Below are positions 47,121 through 57,600 of a stretch of 64,000 bases of DNA, piece after piece; position 1 is the stretch's first letter, and the number at the start of each line of letters is the position of its first letter. This DNA is from Rhodocyclaceae bacterium (GTDB lineage Bacteria; Pseudomonadota; Gammaproteobacteria; Burkholderiales; Rhodocyclaceae). Made by a program: the position numbers and the translations under genes. The stretch lies in the NCBI GenBank assembly GCA_030681195.1, contig JAUXXJ010000046.1:104252-168251 (forward strand), read 5' to 3'. A model generated the notes under the pieces. The model did not search any database. It saw nothing but the letters and a program-made list of their open reading frames with translations, and was not told the DNA's origin.

Positions 47121-48563
47121 ATGGCCAACAAGCAATTTGATGTCGTCGTGATCGGTGCCGGTCCCGGCGGCTATGTGGCAGCGATCCGTGCCGCCCAGCT
47201 CGGTTTTTCCACCGCCTGTATCGAGATGGAGAGCTACGCCGATCCCAAGGGTGAAGTCCGCCTCGGCGGTACCTGCCTGAACGTCGGCTGCATTCCCTCC
47301 AAGGCGCTGCTGCGTTCCTCCGAACTGTATGACGAGGCCAATCACAGCTTCGTCATGCACGGCATCACGGCGGATAACGTCAAGATGGATGTCGGCACGA
47401 TGGTGCGTCGCAAGGACAACATCGTCACCCAGTTGACCGGCGGCATCAAGGGCCTGTTCAAGAAGAACAAGATCACCCAGTTGACCGGCCGTGGCAGCTT
47501 TGCCGGTCGTGAAAACGAGCTGTGGCAGATCGCCGTGACGGGCAAGGATGGCGCCGCCGAAGTGGTCGATGCCAAGCATGTGATTGTCGCGACCGGCTCC
47601 AGCCCGCGCCATATCGAGGGCATTCCGGTCGATAACCAGGTGATCTGCGACAACGTTGGTGCGCTCTCGCTCGACGCGGTGCCGAAACGCCTCGGCGTGA
47701 TTGGTGCCGGCGTCATCGGCCTTGAGCTTGGCTCGGTATGGAAGCGCCTCGGTGCCGAAGTGACCATTCTCGAAGCACTGCCCGATTTCCTCGCAGCGGC
47801 CGATCCGGCCGTAGCCAAGGAAGCCTGGAAGACCTTTACCACCAAGCAGGGACTAAAGATCAATCTTGGCGTCAAGATCACCAGTGTTAAACAGGGCAAG
47901 AAGGGCGTGACCATTGACTACGAAAGCGGTGATGGTGCGCAGAAGCTCGAGTGTGACCGCCTGATCGTTTCGGTTGGTCGTGTGCCCAATACGGCGGGGC
48001 TGGGTGCCGACCAAGTCGGTCTCAAGCTCGACAATCGAGGCTGCATCGAGGTCAATGACCATTGCCAGACCAATCTCGAGAACGTCTGGGCGGTTGGCGA
48101 CGTCATCCGTGGCCCGATGCTGGCGCACAAAGGCATGGAAGAGGGCGTGATGGTCGCCGAACTGATCGCCGGTCAGGCCGGGCATGTCAATTACGACGCG
48201 ATTCCCTGGGTCATTTACACGCACCCGGAAATTGCCTGGGTTGGCAAGACCGAGACGCAGCTCAAGAATGAGGGCGTCGAGTACAAAGTCGGCCAGATTC
48301 CCTTCATGGCCAACGGCCGCGCGCTGGGGCAGGGCGACACCACCGGCTTCGTCAAGATGCTCGCCTGCGCCAAGACTGATCGCGTGCTGGGTGTCCATAT
48401 CATTGGCGCGAGTGCCTCCGAGCTGATTGCCGAAGCCGTCACGGCAATGGAGTTCGGCGCCGTGTCGGAAGACATTGCCCGTATCTGCCATGCCCATCCG
48501 ACGCTGTCGGAGGTGATGCACGAAGCCGCGCTGGCGGTGGATAAGCGTCCGCTGCACTTCTGA
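47121..48563 (+). CDS. lpdA: Dihydrolipoyl dehydrogenase (E3)
   Basis: 480 residues. The FAD Rossmann is [20 protein letters not shown]. The redox-active disulfide is in [16 protein letters not shown] and the NAD-binding fold in [17 protein letters not shown]. The active-site His-Glu is in [16 protein letters not shown]. It reoxidises the lipoyl groups of SucB. It is the last gene of the TCA operon, followed by a strong terminator and then a TA insertion before zapE. Confidence 0.95.
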   Translation: MANKQFDVVVIGAGPGGYVAAIRAAQLGFSTACIEMESYADPKGEVRLGGTCLNVGCIPSKALLRSSELYDEANHSFVMHGITADNVKMDVGTMVRRKDNIVTQLTGGIKGLFKKNKITQLTGRGSFAGRENELWQIAVTGKDGAAEVVDAKHVIVATGSSPRHIEGIPVDNQVICDNVGALSLDAVPKRLGVIGAGVIGLELGSVWKRLGAEVTILEALPDFLAAADPAVAKEAWKTFTTKQGLKINLGVKITSVKQGKKGVTIDYESGDGAQKLECDRLIVSVGRVPNTAGLGADQVGLKLDNRGCIEVNDHCQTNLENVWAVGDVIRGPMLAHKGMEEGVMVAELIAGQAGHVNYDAIPWVIYTHPEIAWVGKTETQLKNEGVEYKVGQIPFMANGRALGQGDTTGFVKMLACAKTDRVLGVHIIGASASELIAEAVTAMEFGAVSEDIARICHAHPTLSEVMHEAALAVDKRPLHF

Positions 48564-48577
48564 TTTGTATCTACTCG

Positions 48578-48610
48578 AAAAAATGGCCGTGCAAACCCCG
48601 GCCATTTTTT
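48578..48610. terminator. Strong terminator after lpdA
   Basis: AAAAAATGGCC (48578-48588) and GGCCATTTTTT (48600-48610) form a perfect 11-pair stem with an 11-base loop and T run. It is followed at once by the vapBC-type promoter. Confidence 0.85.
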
Positions 48611-48619
48611 GGGTCTATT

Positions 48620-48649
48620 ATGTCTATAATGGACTTCAGTGATAGACAT
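48620..48649. promoter_or_regulatory. Promoter/operator of the second VapC-type module
   Basis: ATGTCTAT (48620-48627) and ATAGACAT (48642-48649) are perfect 8-base inverted arms with 14 bases between. A perfect TATAAT (48625-48630) overlaps the left arm, and AAGGAG follows the right arm. This is a classic autorepressed TA promoter; the -35 box is poor. Confidence 0.7.
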
Positions 48650-48662
48650 AAAGGAGTGTGCC

Positions 48663-48983
48663 ATGTCCTGGAACATTGCCCAAGCCAAGCAACAGTTTTC
48701 TGAGGTGGTTCGACTGACTGCTGAAGAACCGCAAATGATCTATAACCGTGACCGATGTGTCGCGGCCGTGATTGATGCCGAATCCTTCAAGGCCTTTGAT
48801 GCGTGGCGCAAGAAAACGGCGAAGAAAACGCTGGGCGAGGCGTTTGCTGAGTTGAGGCGCATTGCTGCCGAAGAGAATTACGAACTGCCGATCTTGCCAC
48901 GCTCGGCAGTCGGACGCCCGAATGCCTTTATTGAAGTGCTTGAAGAGTGGGACGCGGATGCCGAAAGCCAGCGTGCTGCTTGA
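48663..48983 (+). CDS. Phd/YefM-family antitoxin
   Basis: 106 residues from ATG 48663, 8 bases after AAAGGAG. MSWNIAQAKQQFSEVVRLTA then EEPQMIYNRDRCVAAVIDAE is the Phd/YefM DNA-binding fold. The C-terminal part LPRSAVGRPNAFIEVLEEWD is acidic and should wrap the toxin. The 3' end overlaps the PIN toxin by 26 bases. The operator is the inverted repeat at 48620-48649. Confidence 0.75.
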   Translation: MSWNIAQAKQQFSEVVRLTAEEPQMIYNRDRCVAAVIDAESFKAFDAWRKKTAKKTLGEAFAELRRIAAEENYELPILPRSAVGRPNAFIEVLEEWDADAESQRAA

Positions 48984-49362
48984 CACGAACATCATCAGCG
49001 AGTTGATGCGCCCAAGACCTGATGTGGGCGTGTTGGCTTGGGCGGATAGGGAAAACGAATGTCTGTTGTCTGCGATCAGCGTCGATGAATTGGCCTTCGG
49101 TCTGGCATGGCGGCCGAATCAACGAATCGCCGATTTTTTTGCGGCTTTCGTCGCGCTGCATACCGTGTTGCCGGTGACCGAAGAAATCGCTCGCCGTGCC
49201 GGCCAGCTTCGGGGTACTTTCCGCTCACACGGCATAGCCCGCAGCCAACCCGACATGCTAATCGCCGCAACGGCACAAGTGCATGCGCTAACGCTGGTAA
49301 CCCGCAATACCGGCGATTTTTCCGGTTGCGGCATTCCGATACTTAATCCTTTTTCAACCTGA
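48958..49362 (+). CDS. vapC: PIN-domain toxin, VapC/FitB-like
   Basis: 134 residues from ATG 48958. PIN acidic residues are in order: KASVLLDTNIISELMRPRPD, SAISVDELAFGLAW, GIARSQPDMLIAATAQVHAL and LTLVTRNTGDFSGCGIPIL. The 'LLDTNIISELMRP' start is typical of FitB-like VapC proteins. It looks intact. The stop overlaps the zapE start (TGATG), so this TA pair is now translationally joined to zapE. Confidence 0.85.
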   Translation: MPKASVLLDTNIISELMRPRPDVGVLAWADRENECLLSAISVDELAFGLAWRPNQRIADFFAAFVALHTVLPVTEEIARRAGQLRGTFRSHGIARSQPDMLIAATAQVHALTLVTRNTGDFSGCGIPILNPFST

Positions 49363-50486
49363 TGCCTTACGACATTCTCAACGTCCCCCGGGACGGCATG
49401 ATCCGCGCTTTCAACGACCTGCTGGCGGCACGCGGCATTAGCGCCGATGAGGCGCAACAGGCGGCGGCTGAACGTCTGCAGGCTTTCTACGACGCGCTAG
49501 TGTCCTTCAAGGCTGCACGGCGCACCAAGCTGCGGAAATTGCTGGTCCATCCGGCTTTGCCGAAGGGTGTCTGGTTTTGGGGCGGGGTCGGGCGTGGCAA
49601 GAGCTTCCTGATGGACTGCTTTTTTGAAACCGTGCCTTACCAGCGCAAGCGGCGCGTGCATTTTCATGCCTTCATGCGCGAGATACATGAGCGCTTGCAG
49701 TCGGTCAATAACGAGGCCGACCCACTCGCCAAGGTGGCCGCACAGGTCGCCAAGGAAACGCGCCTGATGTGCTTCGATGAGTTCCACATCTCCGACATTG
49801 CCGATGCGATGATCCTCGGTCGTCTGATGCAGGCACTGTTCGATGCCGGCGTGCTGTTTTGCATCACTTCGAACTATCCGCCCAGTGGCTTGTACCCCAA
49901 CGGACTGCAGCGCGAACGGCTGCTGCCGACGCTGGCCTTGCTGGCAGAAAAACTCGATGTCATCAAGGTCGATGCCGGTATCGACTATCGTCTGCGGGCA
50001 CTGGAGCAGGCGCAGGTTTATCTACTCGATGCAAACCCGGAACAGCACCTGATGCAGTTGTTTTCGGAGGTTGCCCACGGCGAAGGTCATGCCCGGCCAA
50101 TGCTGATTGCCGGACGCGAAATCCCCGTGGTGCATCGTGCGCCCGGCGTGGCCTGGTTTGAGTTTGCCACCCTGTGCGGTGGGCCGCGCTCGCAGAACGA
50201 TTACCTCGATCTGGCCCACAATTTTCATACGCTGGTGGTTTCTGGCATTCCGCGCCTGAGCGCTGAAATGGCCAATGCGGCACGTCGATTTACCTGGCTG
50301 GTCGATGTCTGCTATGACCACCGCGTCAAGCTGGTGCTGGCGGCTGAAGTACCGGCCGAAGCGCTTTATGTGACCGGCCCACAGGCCGGTGAATTCGGCC
50401 GCACTGTCTCGCGCCTGATTGAAATGCGCTCCCACGAATATCTGGCGAGCATCCACCGGCGCTTCGAAACCCACGAGCCGGCGTAG
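49362..50486 (+). CDS. zapE: Cell-division ATPase ZapE (AFG1-like)
   Basis: 374 residues. Walker A is FWGGVGRGKSFLMD, Walker B is LMCFDEFHISDIAD, and sensor-type residues occur in CITSNYPPSGLYPNGLQRER; the sequence ends RRFTWLVDVCYDHRVKLVLA then a short tail. ZapE acts on FtsZ under stress; the family is also called AFG1. In betaproteobacteria it commonly follows lpdA. Here a vapBC-type module lies between the two, so zapE may now depend on the TA promoter. Confidence 0.9.
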   Translation: MPYDILNVPRDGMIRAFNDLLAARGISADEAQQAAAERLQAFYDALVSFKAARRTKLRKLLVHPALPKGVWFWGGVGRGKSFLMDCFFETVPYQRKRRVHFHAFMREIHERLQSVNNEADPLAKVAAQVAKETRLMCFDEFHISDIADAMILGRLMQALFDAGVLFCITSNYPPSGLYPNGLQRERLLPTLALLAEKLDVIKVDAGIDYRLRALEQAQVYLLDANPEQHLMQLFSEVAHGEGHARPMLIAGREIPVVHRAPGVAWFEFATLCGGPRSQNDYLDLAHNFHTLVVSGIPRLSAEMANAARRFTWLVDVCYDHRVKLVLAAEVPAEALYVTGPQAGEFGRTVSRLIEMRSHEYLASIHRRFETHEPA

Positions 50487-50529
50487 CAGCTACGGGGCAA
50501 TTTTCCGTCTTAGGTAAAATCGCACCCAC

Positions 50530-51768
50530 ATGTCCCTACTGACCAGCCTCCTGATCCTGATTGTTGCCGCCCGCCTGCTGGGTAGTGTGTTTACACGTTT
50601 TGGGCAACCGGCCATGATCGGCGAGATGCTCGCCGGCATTTTGCTCGGCCCGGCCATCTTCGGCGTACTCGACCCCTCGCCCGCTCTGGCGGGGGTTGCC
50701 GAATTGGCGGTATTCCTGGTCATTCTTTCCGCCGGCCTTGAAATGCGCTTCGATGACATCGTGTCGGCGATGAAGGGCGGCGGTTTTAAGCTGGCGGTAA
50801 TCAGCTTCAGCATTCCCTTTCTGGGAGGTGTCGGCATTGCGTGGCTTTACGAGCTCGATGCGATGCGCTCGATTTTTCTGGGCCTGTGTATTTCAATCAC
50901 CGCATTGCCCGTGGCGGCAAAGATTCTCGAAAACCTAGGCCTGCTCGATACGCCGATCGGACGCTACACCATCGCTACCGCGATCATCAATGATGTGGCC
51001 GCCATGATGGTGCTCGGCATGGTGCTGGCCATGCCACACATGACCTCGCTCTCTGATGTGGCTTCATCGCTGGGCATTGCCATGGTCAAGCTCGTCGCCC
51101 TGATTGCAATGGTGCTGGCTTTCAACCACGGGCTGGGCTGGCTCGAACGGCGCGGGGTGAATGTCAAGGTCGTTCCTGAGCGCCTTGTCAGCTGGTTTGG
51201 CGCCGAGGCCTTGTTCGGCATTGTGGTGCTGTTTGTCCTGATCTTCGGTTCGGTGAGCGAAGCGCTCGGCTTCCACTTTGTCATCGGAGCTTTCTTTGGG
51301 GCCCTGTTGCTTGATAAACGCCATTTCCTCGCATCGCGTTATGACGAACTCAAGCTGACGCTGGGGTCGCTGACGGGGGGCTTTCTTGCCCCGGTATTCT
51401 TTGCCTATCTGGGGCTCGAATTCGACATGGATGCCCTGAAGTCGCCCGGGTTTGTCATCGCCGTGCTCGCCGTTTCTATCTTTACGAAGGTTTTTGCCGG
51501 CATGTGGGGCGGGCAGGCATTAGGCATGTCGCGCCGCGAGTCGCTTGGCCTCGGCTTTATGCTGAACGGCCGTGGCGTGATGGAGCTGGTCGTCGCCAGC
51601 ATCGCCTACCAGAAGGGCTTCATCGGGCCGGGAATTTATTCCACGCTGGTGCTCATGGGCGTGGTGACGACGATGTTGACGCCTTGGCTTTTCAGCCGCG
51701 CAATGCCTGAAAGTCGGCTGGTGGAATACCGCCAGCGCCACGCGGTCAATCGTTCAGAATCTGTTTGA
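50530..51768 (+). CDS. Cation/proton antiporter, CPA2 family
   Basis: 412 residues, 11-13 membrane helices throughout. The N-terminal [20 protein letters not shown] and [20 protein letters not shown], then [20 protein letters not shown] (the ND motif of the transport site), and FLNGRG-like [20 protein letters not shown] are typical of KefB/GerN-like Na+(K+)/H+ exchangers. There is no C-terminal TrkA nucleotide domain, so it is the short type. The substrate ion cannot be decided from sequence. Its 3' end overlaps the 3' end of mutS by 23 bases. Confidence 0.8.
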   Translation: MSLLTSLLILIVAARLLGSVFTRFGQPAMIGEMLAGILLGPAIFGVLDPSPALAGVAELAVFLVILSAGLEMRFDDIVSAMKGGGFKLAVISFSIPFLGGVGIAWLYELDAMRSIFLGLCISITALPVAAKILENLGLLDTPIGRYTIATAIINDVAAMMVLGMVLAMPHMTSLSDVASSLGIAMVKLVALIAMVLAFNHGLGWLERRGVNVKVVPERLVSWFGAEALFGIVVLFVLIFGSVSEALGFHFVIGAFFGALLLDKRHFLASRYDELKLTLGSLTGGFLAPVFFAYLGLEFDMDALKSPGFVIAVLAVSIFTKVFAGMWGGQALGMSRRESLGLGFMLNGRGVMELVVASIAYQKGFIGPGIYSTLVLMGVVTTMLTPWLFSRAMPESRLVEYRQRHAVNRSESV

Positions 51769-54322
51769 GGCGATAAAGCTGCTCAAGCGCTTCGCGCGGA
51801 CTCAGCGCATCCGGGTCGAGGTGCTGCAAGGCATCGAGGGCCGGATGAGTATCGACCGAAAAAGTCGGCGGTGGCGGGACGGCAGGTGCAGGGCTTGTGG
51901 CGAACATGTCCGGCTGCGGGCCATTGGCGGCCTCGCGGTTTTCCAGTTCGACCAGCCGTCTCTTCGCCTCGCGCAACACCGCTGGCGGAATGCCCGCCAG
52001 CGCGGCGACCTGAATGCCGTAGGACTGCGAGGCCGGGCCGGATTCGACGGCGTGCATGAAGACAATGGTCTTGCCATGCTCGATCGCGTCCAGATGCACG
52101 TTGGCGCAGGTCGGGTGATCTTCGGCCAGCCGCGTCAATTCGAAGTAGTGGGTGGCGAACAGCGTCCAGCAGCGCGTTTTTTCGACTAGTTGGCGCGCGA
52201 TGGCGAAGGCCAGCGCGAGGCCGTCGAAGGTCGAGGTGCCACGGCCGATTTCGTCCATCAGCACCAGCGATTTGTCGGTGGCGCCATTCAGAATGGCCGC
52301 TGCCTCGGTCATTTCCACCATGAAAGTGGAGCGACCCGAGGCGAGGTCGTCTGATGCGCCAATCCGAGTGTGGATCGCATCAATCGGCCCGAGCCGGCAT
52401 TGCGTGGCCGGCACGAAGCTCCCGCAATGGGCCAGCAGCACAATCAGCGCGGTCTGGCGCATGTAGGTCGATTTGCCGCCCATGTTCGGGCCGGTGACGA
52501 TCAGCATGCGGCGGTTGGGCGTCAGGTCGAGATCGTTGGCGATAAATGAATCGACTTGCCGTTCGACTACTGGATGACGCCCGCCGCGAATTTCGATGCA
52601 CGGATGCTCGACGAATGCCGGCGCGCAGTAGTCGTAGCGCTGCGCCGTGGTGGCGAATGCGCACAGGCCATCGAGCATGGCCAGCGCCCGGGCAATGCGT
52701 TGCAGTTCGGTGATGTGGTCGGCCAGCGCGTCGAGCAGTTCGTCGTACAGGCGTTTTTCCAGCGCCAGCGCCCGGTCGTTGGCGGAAAGCGCCTTGTCCT
52801 CGAAGCTTTTCAGCTCGGGCGTGATGTAGCGTTCGGCATTCTTCAGCGTCTGACGGCGGCGATAATCGTCCGGCACCTTGCCGACATGGGCATGCGTTAC
52901 TTCGATGTAGAAGCCATGCACCTTGTTGTATTCGACCTTGAGGCTGGGAATCTGCGTGCGTTCCTTCTCGCGTGCTTCGAGCGCCAGCAGAAATTCGCCG
53001 CAGTTCGACTGGATACCGCGCAATTCATCCAAATCGGCATCGAAGCCGCTGGCGATGGCACCGCCTTCGCGCAACAGGGCAGGGGGATCTTCCGCCAGCG
53101 TTTGTTCGAGCCGGGTCAGACAATCGGCCGGCACGGCGAGGTCGCCGCTGATCTGTTGCAGCAGGCCCTGCGCTGTGAGCGTGGCCGCCAACGCGGGCAG
53201 TCGCTGAAGGGTGTCGCGCAGGGCGGCCAGATCCCGTGGACGGGCGCTCTTGAGGGCGATGCGACTACCGATGCGCTCGACATCGGCGACACCCTTGAGC
53301 GAGCGTGCCAGCGTGTCGAGCATGCCATCGGTCTCCAACAAGTCGGCGATGGCGACATGGCGTTGGGCGGCCAGCTTGCGGTCGGCCAGCGGGTGATGCA
53401 GGCTGTGGCGCAGCCAGCGCGCACCCAGGGAAGTGTGGCAGGTGTCGAACAGACTCAGCAGCGTCGGTGCAGCTTCGCCACGCAGCGTCTCGGTAATTTC
53501 AAGATTGCGCCGCGTCGCCGGATCGAGGCGCAGCCATTGCGATTCGCGCTCCAGCGTCAGCCCGGTGACATGGCCGAGCGCCTGCAACTGGGTGGCCTGG
53601 GCATAACGCAGCAGCGCGCCGGCAGCACCGATGGCCAGCGGCGCTTCGTCCTCGCTGCCGACGAAAGCGGAGAGGTCGCGGGTGCCGAAATGCCCGGTGA
53701 GCAGTTGCACGGCGCTGGCTGTGTCGAAATGCCAGTCAGGACGCCGTCTGGCCAGCGCCGACTTTTCAGTAAGTGCTTCGGATTGAACACTTTCGCCTAA
53801 AAGAATCTCGGCAGGGCGCAGCCGCGTCAGTTGCGCGGGCAGGGCATGCGCGGCTGTTTCGAGCAGACGCAGTTCGCCGCTGGCGAGATTGAGCCAGGCA
53901 AGACCGATCCGCTGTTTCTGCTGGAAAAACGCCAGCAAAAGACTGTCGGTGCGATCATCCAGCAGGGCAGCATCGGTCAGCGTGCCGGGGGTGACAATGC
54001 GCATCACCTGCCGTTCCACCGGCCCCTTGCTGGTCGCTGGGTCGCCAATCTGCTCACAGATCGCCACCGATTCGCCCAGCTTCACCAGTCGCGCCAGATA
54101 CTGCTCGGCGGCATGGTAAGGCACGCCGGCCATCGGAATCGGCTGCCCCGCCGACTGCCCGCGCTTCGTCAGCGTGATATCGAGCAGACGCGCGGCACGC
54201 TCGGCATCGTCGTAGAACAACTCGTAGAAATCCCCCATGCGATAGAACAGCAGCACGTCCGCATGCGCCGCCTTGAGGCGGAGGTACTGCTGCATCATGG
54301 GGGTGTGCTTGTCGAGTTGCAT
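51746..54322 (-). CDS. mutS: DNA mismatch repair protein MutS
   Basis: 858 residues. The mismatch-binding motif is in [16 protein letters not shown] (Phe and Glu). The ATPase has Walker [16 protein letters not shown] (near 611), Walker [18 protein letters not shown] (near 686), and the usual helix-turn-helix and beta-clamp-type tail. Two dispersed elements lie in the gene: one in the connector domain (about 185-193, EKSALARRR) and one in the flexible C-terminal region (about 813-821, AVPPPPTFS). Both keep the frame. The protein otherwise looks full length. Confidence 0.95.
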   Translation of the reverse strand: MQLDKHTPMMQQYLRLKAAHADVLLFYRMGDFYELFYDDAERAARLLDITLTKRGQSAGQPIPMAGVPYHAAEQYLARLVKLGESVAICEQIGDPATSKGPVERQVMRIVTPGTLTDAALLDDRTDSLLLAFFQQKQRIGLAWLNLASGELRLLETAAHALPAQLTRLRPAEILLGESVQSEALTEKSALARRRPDWHFDTASAVQLLTGHFGTRDLSAFVGSEDEAPLAIGAAGALLRYAQATQLQALGHVTGLTLERESQWLRLDPATRRNLEITETLRGEAAPTLLSLFDTCHTSLGARWLRHSLHHPLADRKLAAQRHVAIADLLETDGMLDTLARSLKGVADVERIGSRIALKSARPRDLAALRDTLQRLPALAATLTAQGLLQQISGDLAVPADCLTRLEQTLAEDPPALLREGGAIASGFDADLDELRGIQSNCGEFLLALEAREKERTQIPSLKVEYNKVHGFYIEVTHAHVGKVPDDYRRRQTLKNAERYITPELKSFEDKALSANDRALALEKRLYDELLDALADHITELQRIARALAMLDGLCAFATTAQRYDYCAPAFVEHPCIEIRGGRHPVVERQVDSFIANDLDLTPNRRMLIVTGPNMGGKSTYMRQTALIVLLAHCGSFVPATQCRLGPIDAIHTRIGASDDLASGRSTFMVEMTEAAAILNGATDKSLVLMDEIGRGTSTFDGLALAFAIARQLVEKTRCWTLFATHYFELTRLAEDHPTCANVHLDAIEHGKTIVFMHAVESGPASQSYGIQVAALAGIPPAVLREAKRRLVELENREAANGPQPDMFATSPAPAVPPPPTFSVDTHPALDALQHLDPDALSPREALEQLYRLKQILND
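51857..51883 (-). repeat. Dispersed element near the mutS C-terminus
   Basis: The plus strand reads CGAAAAAGTCGGCGGTGGCG then GGACGGC, with one core change and one extra A. On the coding strand it is read AVPPPPTFS. Confidence 0.7.
53743..53769 (+). repeat. Dispersed element in the mutS connector domain
   Basis: GCCGTCTGGCCAGCGCCGAC then TTTTCAG. On the coding strand it is read KSALARRR, a different frame from the other mutS copy and in the opposite orientation to it. Confidence 0.6.
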
Positions 54323-54630
54323 CGGTCTGACATTTTACTTGGGCAACCTGCATTGACCGGAAAGAATCGCCCGTTGTGTTCTGATGACTGGCAACGACCG
54401 GCCAGGAAGAGGCGCTGGGCTTCAGACTGATTGCGGCCCTTCAGGATTTAAGGCCGACTGAGTCTTTCGTGCCCTGAGCCGACTGTGAAGGGAAATGGAA
54501 GCGGCCGCCCAGAATTCATCGCGTATAACTCGTGCTGAACTCATGTGCAGCGGCTATTTGCACTACCACTTCACGAATCAAGAGGTGATCAATCCCCTGA
54601 GGTTAGCGTTGTACGCCACTAAGTACTTGC
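54323..54630. other. Gene-free stretch between mutS and the glucan synthase
   Basis: About 300 bases. The mutS promoter must lie at its left end. A 48-codon plus-strand frame (ATG at about 54495, starting MEAAAQNSSRITRAELMCSG) has no ribosome site and no recognisable relatives. No repeat, RNA or terminator is evident. Confidence 0.4.
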
Positions 54631-57600
54631 CTAATCGATGATGGTGCGTGAATCCGGCACACTGACTACGACCGTGTGCTCCCGGTGATCATCTGACAGG
54701 AAGATTGTTTGCCCATTCTGGGCGAGACCATCGACTGTCATGCTTGCCATGCCACACATACCGTCTGCGCCAGCCCGCGTTTGCGCGACAGCGATGTGAT
54801 AGACGGTTTCCCGGTAGCGGTAGTGCAGCTTGAAACCCTCCCAGTGGGCGGGCAGACAGGGTTCGATGTGGAGCCGATCCGCTTCCAGCCGCAGGCCCAG
54901 CAGCGATTCGACGACGAGCCGATACATCCAGCCGGCGGAGCCGGTGTACCAGGTCCAGCCGCCGCGCCCCGTGTGGGGCGCCACCGCGTAGACATCCGCC
55001 GCCATGACATACGGCTCGACCTTGTAGGTGGCGATGGCCGTCGCTGACAGGGCGTGGTTGGCCGGGTTAATCATGGTGGTAAGTTCCCAGGCGCGCTGGC
55101 GGTCGCCGAGAGCCGCGAAGGCCATGGCCGCCCAGATGGCGGCGTGGGTGTACTGGCCGCCGTTTTCGCGCACGCCCGGCACGTAGCCCTTGATGTAGCC
55201 AGGGTCCAGATCCGACTGGTCGAAAGGCGGATCGAGCAACTGGATCAGGCCGTACTCGCGCCGCACCAGATGTTCGTCCACCACACGCATGGCCTGGCGC
55301 GCATGTTCCGCATCGCCGGCCCCTGACAGCACGGCCCAGCTCTGGGAGATTGAATCGATGCGGCATTCGGCGTTGTCCGCCGAACCCAGCGGGGTACCGT
55401 CGTCGAACCAGGCACGGCGATACCAGGCGCCATCCCAGCCGTGCCGTTCGAGGTTTTCGGCCAGTTGCGCGGCCGCGGCGGCGCAGAATGCGGCGAACTC
55501 CGGGTCGTCGTGCCGCTGCGCCAACGTACCGAACTGGCGCAGCACGTCATACAGGAAGAAGCCCAGCCACACGCTTTCGCCCCGCCCCAGGATGCCGACG
55601 CGGTTCATGCCGTCGTTCCAGTCGCCGGAACCCATCAGCGGCAGGCCGCGCTCGCCGAAGCGCAGTCCGTAACGGATGGCGCTTACGCAATGCTGGTAGA
55701 GGCTATCGGTGTCGGCGGAACGGCCGGGCAGGTCGTAGTAGGAATCGTCCTCCGGGTTGAGCGGGCGGCCTTCCAGGTAGGGCACAGGCTCGTCCAGCAC
55801 GCCGGTGTCGCCGCTGCTCAGCACATAGCGGCAGGTGGCCAGGGCCAGCCACAGGTAATCGTCGGAGCAATGGGTACGCACGCCGCGCCCGGCGGGCGGA
55901 TGCCACCAGTGCTGGACGTCGCCTGCGCGGAACTGGCGCCCCGCACACAAGAGCAACTGAGTGCGCAACAAGTGGGGTTCGCTATGCACCAGCGCCATGG
56001 CGTCCTGTAACTGGTCGCGGAAGCCAAAGGCGCCGCCCGACTGGTAATAGCCGCTGCGCGCCCACAGCCGGCACGCCAGGGTCTGGTAGAGCAGCCAGCC
56101 GTTAGCCAGCACATTGAGGGACGGGTCGGGCGTCTCCACCTGCACCGCGCCAAGGGTATGGTTCCAGTGTTGCCAGACCGCCTCCAGGACACACCGCGCG
56201 GCATCGGCACCGCGAAAGCGTTGCACCAGATGGTTGGCATCATCGCCGCCCGGGACGCCGCCCAATCCGAGCCGGAAGCTAATCTCGCGTTCCGCACCAT
56301 CGGCCAGATCGAAGGCCACCTGGATCGCGGCGCAAGGATCGAGGCCACTCCCCACCTTGCCCGACAGATGGGTGCGCGCCAGTGCCGCCGGGTTCGCCAG
56401 ACTGCCGTTGCGGCCGATGAACTCAGCCCGGTCGCAGGTGATGGTCCGACTCAAGGTATCGCCGGGGTCCGCGTCGAAGAAGGCGATCCGGTCGGGAAAC
56501 TCAGTGTTGTAAGGGTTCCGTGCGTAGAGCGCGCCGCTGTCGGGATCGACTTCGCAACTTGTGTGCATGGCAGACTTCGGCCGCAGGTCGCCCAGCACCC
56601 ATTCCACGTAGCCCGTCGCGGACAGCCGGCGCGGCCGGCCGGAGGCGTTGCGCAGCTTGAGAACGGAAAACTTGACCGCCGCATCCAGCGCCACATAGAC
56701 CCACAACTCGGAGACGATCCCGGATTCGGTATGTTCGAACACGCTGTAGCCGAAGCCATGCCGGCTGACATAAGGCGTCGCGCCGCGTCGGGGCAACGGC
56801 GTCGGCGACCAGAACTGGCCGCTTTCCTCGTCGCGCAGGTAGAAGGCCTCGCCGCTGGTGTCGGAGACCGGATCGTTGTGCCAGGGCGTGAGACGGAATT
56901 CGTGGGCATTCTCACCCCAGGTGTAGGCTTGGCCGCTTTCCGAGACGACACTGCCGAAATGGGGATTGGCCAGCACATTCACCCACGGTGCCGGCGTGAG
57001 CTGCGCGGGCGTGGTGGTAATGACGTATTCATGGCCGTCAGTGGTAAAGCCGCCGATGCCATTGCCCAGGATCAGTTCGCGTTGGGGCAAGGCGAAGGCG
57101 GCGGGCGATTCGGCGCGCACGGGCTTGCCGGGTACCAGGCGCGGCACGCGCACCGCCGGCGTGGCGGGACGGTCGAGCTGTTCCGCCAGGGTGCCCAGGC
57201 TGTCGCTGAGGATGACGCGTGCGACGGCTTGGAACAGCTGGCGGTCCTCTGTCGAGATCTGCTCCACCGAGCGGATGAAGATGCCGCCCGGCCGGTCGAT
57301 CACCTGGGTTTCCAATCCCACCGCCACCAGGCCGAGGATCTGATCCTGGAGCGCTTGCCGGTAACCGGCACGATCCTCGTTCCAGATCACCAGATCCACC
57401 ACCAGCCCCTTGAGGCGCCAGTAGGCGTGGGCCTGGATGAGCTGGCGCACCAGTTCGATATTGGCCAGGTCGGCAATGCGCAGCAGAACGATGGGCAGGT
57501 CGCCGGAAATGGCGTAGCCCCACAGACCGGATTGGCCGCGCTGATTTTTTACCAGCACGCTGCTTTCGGCCCGCAGTGCAGGATTGGCGTAGAGGATCGA

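Noticed and set aside
54495..54641. 48-codon frame starting MEAAAQNSSRITRAELMCSG
   Set aside because: No ribosome site and no recognisable relatives; probably chance.
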